Position numbers and translations under genes: made by a program. This document shows positions 7,628 to 10,765 of a DNA stretch of 10,765 nucleotides, in pieces (position 1 is the first letter of the stretch; each line of letters begins with the position of its first letter). Origin of the DNA: Rickettsiales bacterium (GTDB taxonomy: Bacteria; Pseudomonadota; Alphaproteobacteria; Rickettsiales; UBA1997); contig CANNMN010000027.1 of NCBI GenBank assembly GCA_947505885.1, positions 1 through 10,765 on the forward strand, read 5' to 3'. Under the pieces are notes generated by a model. That model was not told the DNA's origin and ran no database searches. It worked only from the letters and a program-made list of their open reading frames with translations.

Positions 7628-8467
7628 ATGAACTACCACCACATCTACCACGCCGGCAATTTTGCTGATGTTTTCAAGCACGTCATTCTCACCCTTTGCT
7701 TAGAAAAATTTCACGAAAAGCCCGCGCCATTTTTTGTTTTAGATACTCACGCTGGAATTGGAAAATATGATCTCGCTGACGAGAAATCTCTTAAAACTTT
7801 TGAAGCCGAGGAAGGAATAAAAAAACTTCTTCAACAGAAAAATTTCACTGATTTTTTGCCTGAGCGTTATTTAAGAATTTTAGCAAAAATTAATAACTGC
7901 GAAATTTCTGAATTACCCGAAAAGCTCAAGACTTACGCTGGCTCGCCAATTATAATAAAAGATTATTTGCGTCGCGAAGATCACGCCATTTTTGCTGAAT
8001 TGCATCGCGAAGATTTTATTCAACTTCGTCGCAACTTCGCCGGCAATCCAAAATTTTCCTTGTTTAACCAAGATGGTTTTACGTTTTTAAAATCGAAACT
8101 CCCTCCACTCGAAAAACGCGGCCTAATTATAATCGACCCATCTTTTGAAAAAGATCAAAGTAAGATTTCTGCTGATTACGAAAAAATTATTTCTGGCATG
8201 CAAGATGCCTATAAACGCTTTGCTCACGGGGTTTATTTAATTTGGTATCCGATTATTAAAAGTGACGAAGAAGTTCTGAAGAATTTTTACGAAAAAATGT
8301 CGAATCTAAAATTTGAAAAAGCGCTGCATTTAACTTTCGATCTCAGAAAAACAGAAGATGAAACAAGAATGAAATCTTGCGGAATGTTTATTTTTAACGC
8401 CCCGTGGCAACTAGAAGAGAGGCTAAAAATTATTCTGCCGCGTATCTCTGAAGCTCTAAAAAACTAA
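7628..8467 (+). CDS. rlmJ: 23S rRNA (adenine(2030)-N6)-methyltransferase
   Basis: RlmJ methylates A2030 of 23S rRNA using S-adenosylmethionine. The 279-aa length equals the family's usual 280. The N-terminal signature MNYHHIYHAGNFADVFKHV is close to that of E. coli (YRHSFHAGNHADVLKH). The SAM-binding motif I is DTHAGIGKYDL (39-49), and YAGSPIIIKDYLR, GFTFLKSKLPP, GLIIIDPSFE and YKRFAHGVYLIWYPI all match conserved blocks. The catalytic motif IV, normally DPPY or DPPF, reads DPSF (170-173), with TCT for the second proline. The start at ATG 7628 fits the conserved N-terminus and directly abuts the mlaE stop, so the two are probably translated from one message. It ends 19 nt before the convergent ccmA. 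Confidence 0.95.
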   Translation: MNYHHIYHAGNFADVFKHVILTLCLEKFHEKPAPFFVLDTHAGIGKYDLADEKSLKTFEAEEGIKKLLQQKNFTDFLPERYLRILAKINNCEISELPEKLKTYAGSPIIIKDYLRREDHAIFAELHREDFIQLRRNFAGNPKFSLFNQDGFTFLKSKLPPLEKRGLIIIDPSFEKDQSKISADYEKIISGMQDAYKRFAHGVYLIWYPIIKSDEEVLKNFYEKMSNLKFEKALHLTFDLRKTEDETRMKSCGMFIFNAPWQLEERLKIILPRISEALKN

Positions 8468-8486
8468 GGAATTTTGATTTTTTGCA

Positions 8487-9095
8487 CTAATTGAAGTCTT
8501 CTAAATCTAATCGCGGCCCAAGATCGAAAAAAATTTCATCGTGAGTGGCAATGATTACGAGCCCACCTTCTCCAATCCTAGTTTCGAGCAAGCCGAGCAA
8601 TTTTCTGCTACTGTCTTTGTCAAGATTGTTTGATGGCTCATCTAAAAACCAAACAGCAGCTGGGCAGCACAATAATCGCGCCAACATCACTTTTTTCTGC
8701 CAGCCCGCAGAAAGTTTTTTTACTTTTTGATCAGAAAAATTCATGAGACCAAAAAAACTCAATCCCGATTGCAGCGCTATTTCTGTATCCGACAACTTAG
8801 CATAAAACGCTAAGTTCTCTAGCACCGTAAGCTCTTGTTCTAAAAAATTTTTGTGACCAATAAATTGCGAATCACCGTTAAAATCAGCGCGGAAATTTTC
8901 GACATCCTCTCCACCCCATAAAATTTTTCCTGAACTTGGCTTGGCAATTCCTGCAATAATTTTTAACAAACTGCTTTTGCCACAACCATTTCGACCCTTG
9001 ATTATTAAGGCCGAATTAAGACCAACTGAAAAGCCGAGATCGGAAAATATTTTCTTGTCATCTTTAAAAAGACTGAGATTTTGAACTGTGAGCAT
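8487..9095 (-). CDS. ccmA: Haem exporter ATP-binding protein CcmA
   Basis: This small (202-aa) stand-alone ABC ATPase has Walker A GRNGCGKSS (Lys40), an ABC signature LSAGWQKKVMLARLL, Walker B VWFLDEPSNNLD and the switch histidine in IIATHDE. The short length, the GHKNFLEQELTVLENLAFYA block after Walker A and the LSAGWQKK form of the signature are characteristic of CcmA of cytochrome c maturation system I. There it works with CcmB/CcmC/CcmD to release haem-loaded CcmE. No ccmB lies next to it. It is the only gene on the minus strand. Its ATG at 9093-9095 is 31 nt from the divergent esterase start, so promoters for both must overlap each other's 5' regions. Confidence 0.88.
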   Translation of the reverse strand: MLTVQNLSLFKDDKKIFSDLGFSVGLNSALIIKGRNGCGKSSLLKIIAGIAKPSSGKILWGGEDVENFRADFNGDSQFIGHKNFLEQELTVLENLAFYAKLSDTEIALQSGLSFFGLMNFSDQKVKKLSAGWQKKVMLARLLCCPAAVWFLDEPSNNLDKDSSRKLLGLLETRIGEGGLVIIATHDEIFFDLGPRLDLEDFN

Positions 9096-9126
9096 ATGCT
9101 GCGAGGCCTTGAATTTACTGACTAAA

Positions 9127-9786
9127 ATGACAATAGAATTTTACGAACATTCCGAAACAAAAGACCCAAAATATCTAGTAATTTTTTTACACGGCTACGG
9201 AGCTAACGGCGAAAATTTAATTAATCTTTGGCACGAATTTAAATATGCTTTGCCTGAAGCGCATTACATTTCTCCTAACGCAATTGAGCCATGGGAGGGC
9301 GGATTTCCGCATTCTTACCAATGGTTTACACTCTACAACGGAGAGGATCGTCGCGGTTTACTCGAAACTGCCCATCACATCAAAAGCGCCAATAAAACTT
9401 TAGAAAAATTTATCGGCGAACAGCTCGTGCGCTTCAATTTAACTGCCGAAAAATTATTTCTCGTTGGCTTCTCGCAAGGCGCGATGATGGCGATTTATCA
9501 AGGCTTTATCGCCGATAAAAAATTCGCCGGCGTAATTTCATTTTCTGGAAAAGTTGTTCTCCCTGAAATGGTTGGCGAGAGAATAAATTCAAAACCCGAA
9601 ATCTGCTTAATCCACGGCGAAGAAGATTCTGTGTTGCCTTTCGAAAATTTCATTGAAGCAAAAAAGCTTCTCGAAGAACAAAAAGTCAAACATGAATCTC
9701 ACTCTATTCCGCATCTCGATCACTCCATCGACATCCACGGAATACGCCTTGCACAGCACTTCATTAAAAAACAAATCGGCGCATGA
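9127..9786 (+). CDS. Serine carboxylesterase/phospholipase (alpha/beta hydrolase)
   Basis: This 219-aa enzyme belongs to the phospholipase/carboxylesterase (YpfH/acyl-protein thioesterase-like) family. The oxyanion-loop motif FLHGYGANGENL (20-31) comes first. The nucleophile elbow is GFSQGA with Ser116, the acid is Asp167 in HGEEDSVLPF, and the base is His199 in LDHSID, so the triad is complete. It would hydrolyse short-chain carboxyl esters or lysophospholipid-like substrates, and there is no signal peptide, so it is cytoplasmic. The start is ATG 9127. A GTG at 9088 in the same frame would add 13 residues (SICCEALNLLTK) that overlap ccmA and match nothing in the family, so I reject it. The stop overlaps the start of the next gene (ATGA). 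Confidence 0.88.
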   Translation: MTIEFYEHSETKDPKYLVIFLHGYGANGENLINLWHEFKYALPEAHYISPNAIEPWEGGFPHSYQWFTLYNGEDRRGLLETAHHIKSANKTLEKFIGEQLVRFNLTAEKLFLVGFSQGAMMAIYQGFIADKKFAGVISFSGKVVLPEMVGERINSKPEICLIHGEEDSVLPFENFIEAKKLLEEQKVKHESHSIPHLDHSIDIHGIRLAQHFIKKQIGA

Positions 9787-10622
9787 AAATAAAGAATTTA
9801 CTTATCTCTTTCGCTGTAGCTTTCAGTATTTCTAGTGCTTTCGCCACACCCGCCTCTCTTTTAACTTTCGACAAAATGGAAAATATAAAAAGCGAAATGC
9901 CGCGCAATTTTCGCGATCTTAAATCACTGGGAATCAACGTGATTGCCAGCTCACAATTTTCTGAATCTCAACTTCAAGAAGTTCGCAAAAGATATCCCGA
10001 TGAAAAAATAACTATTGTTGATCTAAGGGGTGAAAGCCACGGATTCATTAATGGAAACCCAGTTACTTGGCACACAGTTTTTGAAAAAGGCAATCAAGAC
10101 AAAACACTTTCTGAAATTTCTTCTGATGAATCGGATCGCTTAAATTTGGCAGCAAAAGATCAGCAAATTATCGTTAATAAAATTCTAAAAGAAGATCGCG
10201 CTAATGGCTGGTACAAAGAAATAAGCCCAGCTGTTATCGATGTAAATCAAGCAATAAGTGAAAAGGATTTAGCCGAAAAAAATGGTTTCGAATATCAAAG
10301 ATTTCCAATCAGAGACCTTGACGTGCCTAACGAAACAGAATTTACGCGAATGGTAAATTTCATTAAAACATTACCGCAAGATCAAAAACTTTACGTCCAT
10401 TGCGCCGCTGGAAAAGGACGCACCGGAACCTTTTTGATTCTTCTCGATATCATTAAAAATGGCAAAACAACCGAGCTAAAAGAAATCTTTGAAAGACAAA
10501 ATAAGCTTGGTGCCGCAAGGTTAGACAAGATTTCAACTGAAGAATCCTGGAGCAAAGAAATTGCCAGAAACCGTTTAAAAATAATCGAGAATTTCTACAA
10601 AACTGAAACCGCTAAATTGTAA
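9783..10622 (+). CDS. Secreted PTP-like inositol polyphosphatase (phytase family)
   Basis: A 279-aa protein with a signal peptide (residues 1-21, cleavage at AFA-T). The PTP signature is HCAAGKGRTGTF, with nucleophile Cys207 and phosphate-binding Arg213. Upstream, MPRNFRDL, ASSQFS and especially VDLRGESHGFINGNPVTW (79-96) are the hallmarks of cysteine phytases (PTP-like phytase family, as in Selenomonas PhyA), not of ordinary tyrosine phosphatases. FPIRDLDVP (174-182) aligns with the general-acid loop, and Asp178 is the likely acid. It probably removes phosphates from inositol phosphates or similar phospho-compounds outside the cytoplasm. The mature length of about 258 is slightly below that of the well-known members. 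The start overlaps the esterase stop by ATGA, implying translational coupling. Activity on phosphoprotein cannot be excluded. Confidence 0.88.
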   Translation: MKIKNLLISFAVAFSISSAFATPASLLTFDKMENIKSEMPRNFRDLKSLGINVIASSQFSESQLQEVRKRYPDEKITIVDLRGESHGFINGNPVTWHTVFEKGNQDKTLSEISSDESDRLNLAAKDQQIIVNKILKEDRANGWYKEISPAVIDVNQAISEKDLAEKNGFEYQRFPIRDLDVPNETEFTRMVNFIKTLPQDQKLYVHCAAGKGRTGTFLILLDIIKNGKTTELKEIFERQNKLGAARLDKISTEESWSKEIARNRLKIIENFYKTETAKL

Positions 10623-10636
10623 GAATTGGTCGCGTT

Positions 10637-10681
10637 GTTTACATGATTAATTTGGATTCGCCCTCCATTAACCATGTAAAC
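10637..10681. repeat. Imperfect 45-nt inverted repeat before the transposase
   Basis: GTTTACATGATTAAT (10637-10651) pairs with ATTAACCATGTAAAC (10667-10681) in 14 of 15 positions. The loop is 15 nt. It lies between the phosphatase stop and the transposase start. It could be a subterminal structure at the left end of the insertion sequence, a binding site for the transposase, or a terminator for the upstream operon (TTTG follows). The outer end of the element cannot be fixed without its right end. Confidence 0.6.
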
Positions 10682-10691
10682 TTTGTCTCTC

Positions 10692-10765
10692 ATGAAAATT
10701 CACAAAAGAACGCGATTAACTCTAACCGATCGGGAAGAGCTTTGGAAATTGCATTGCACTCGCAA
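10692..10765 (+). mobile_element. N-terminus of an IS481-type transposase (partial)
   Basis: The window ends 24 codons into this frame: MKIHKRTRLTLTDREELWKL and a few more residues. A start with a basic, HK-type lead and LT-x-x-RE is how many IS481-family transposases begin, before the helix-turn-helix that precedes the DDE domain. The catalytic part is outside the window, so the family is a recognition call from a short stretch. An alternative frame from ATG 10643 is also open to the end of the window but gives no recognisable protein. Confidence 0.6.

Noticed and set aside
8468..8486. Possible bidirectional terminator between the convergent rlmJ and ccmA
   Set aside because: The 19-nt gap is T-rich but has no inverted repeat that I can find.
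9088..9126. GTG 9088 as the start of the esterase
   Set aside because: It would overlap ccmA and add 13 residues without family support. ATG 9127 gives the normal N-terminus.
10643..10765. Open frame from ATG 10643 to the end of the window
   Set aside because: Its product has no recognisable features, starts inside the inverted repeat and overlaps the transposase-like frame in another phase.

Overview
The window looks like a piece of an alphaproteobacterial chromosome with about 40% GC. Every gene family I recognise (PheS, TonB-dependent receptor, TonB, acetolactate synthase, MlaE, RlmJ, CcmA, serine esterase, PTP-like phosphatase) fits a Gram-negative bacterium with an outer membrane. The mix of weak Shine-Dalgarno signals, tightly packed genes, MlaE and CcmA outside their usual clusters, and hairpin repeats of the type GTCATCCCCGCGAAGGCGGGGATCCAG suggests a Rickettsiales/Holosporales-like or other host-associated alphaproteobacterium. 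An acetolactate synthase means branched-chain amino acid synthesis may survive, so it is probably not one of the most reduced symbionts. This placement is inference, not proof.

Layout. 1-174 is the 3' end of pheS. 183-484 is a cluster of hairpin-forming intergenic repeats: one inverted copy, one partial copy and two full tandem copies of about 101 bp. 489/498-3581 reads as a metal-uptake cassette on the + strand: a small Cys/His-rich DUF2946-like protein, a TonB-dependent outer-membrane receptor and a short TonB. A 30-nt perfect palindrome lies between receptor and tonB. One base after tonB comes ilvB (acetolactate synthase large subunit), with no ilvN beside it. Then follows a 493-aa protein I cannot assign, with hydrophobic N-terminal segments and arginine codon use unlike its neighbours. 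It is followed by mlaE (lipid-transport permease) and, with no gap, rlmJ (23S rRNA m6A2030 methyltransferase). The only minus-strand gene is ccmA (haem-exporter ATPase, 8487-9095). Divergent from it, a serine carboxylesterase and a secreted PTP-like inositol-polyphosphatase (phytase family) overlap by ATGA. The window ends in a 45-nt imperfect inverted repeat and the first 24 codons of what looks like an IS481-type transposase.

How the genes fit together. The clearest functional groups are (i) the DUF2946-like/receptor/TonB set, which should energise uptake of a metal or metal chelate across the outer membrane, and (ii) the translationally coupled esterase and phytase-like phosphatase, two hydrolases that could process phospho-esters or lipid substrates, possibly from a host. 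IlvB, MlaE, RlmJ and CcmA are housekeeping proteins, each separated from its usual partner (IlvN, MlaF, CcmB; likewise PheS from PheT), which indicates a heavily rearranged genome. The most open items are the unassigned 493-aa protein, the secreted phytase-like enzyme, the compensatory variation in the intergenic hairpins and the altered catalytic motif of RlmJ.
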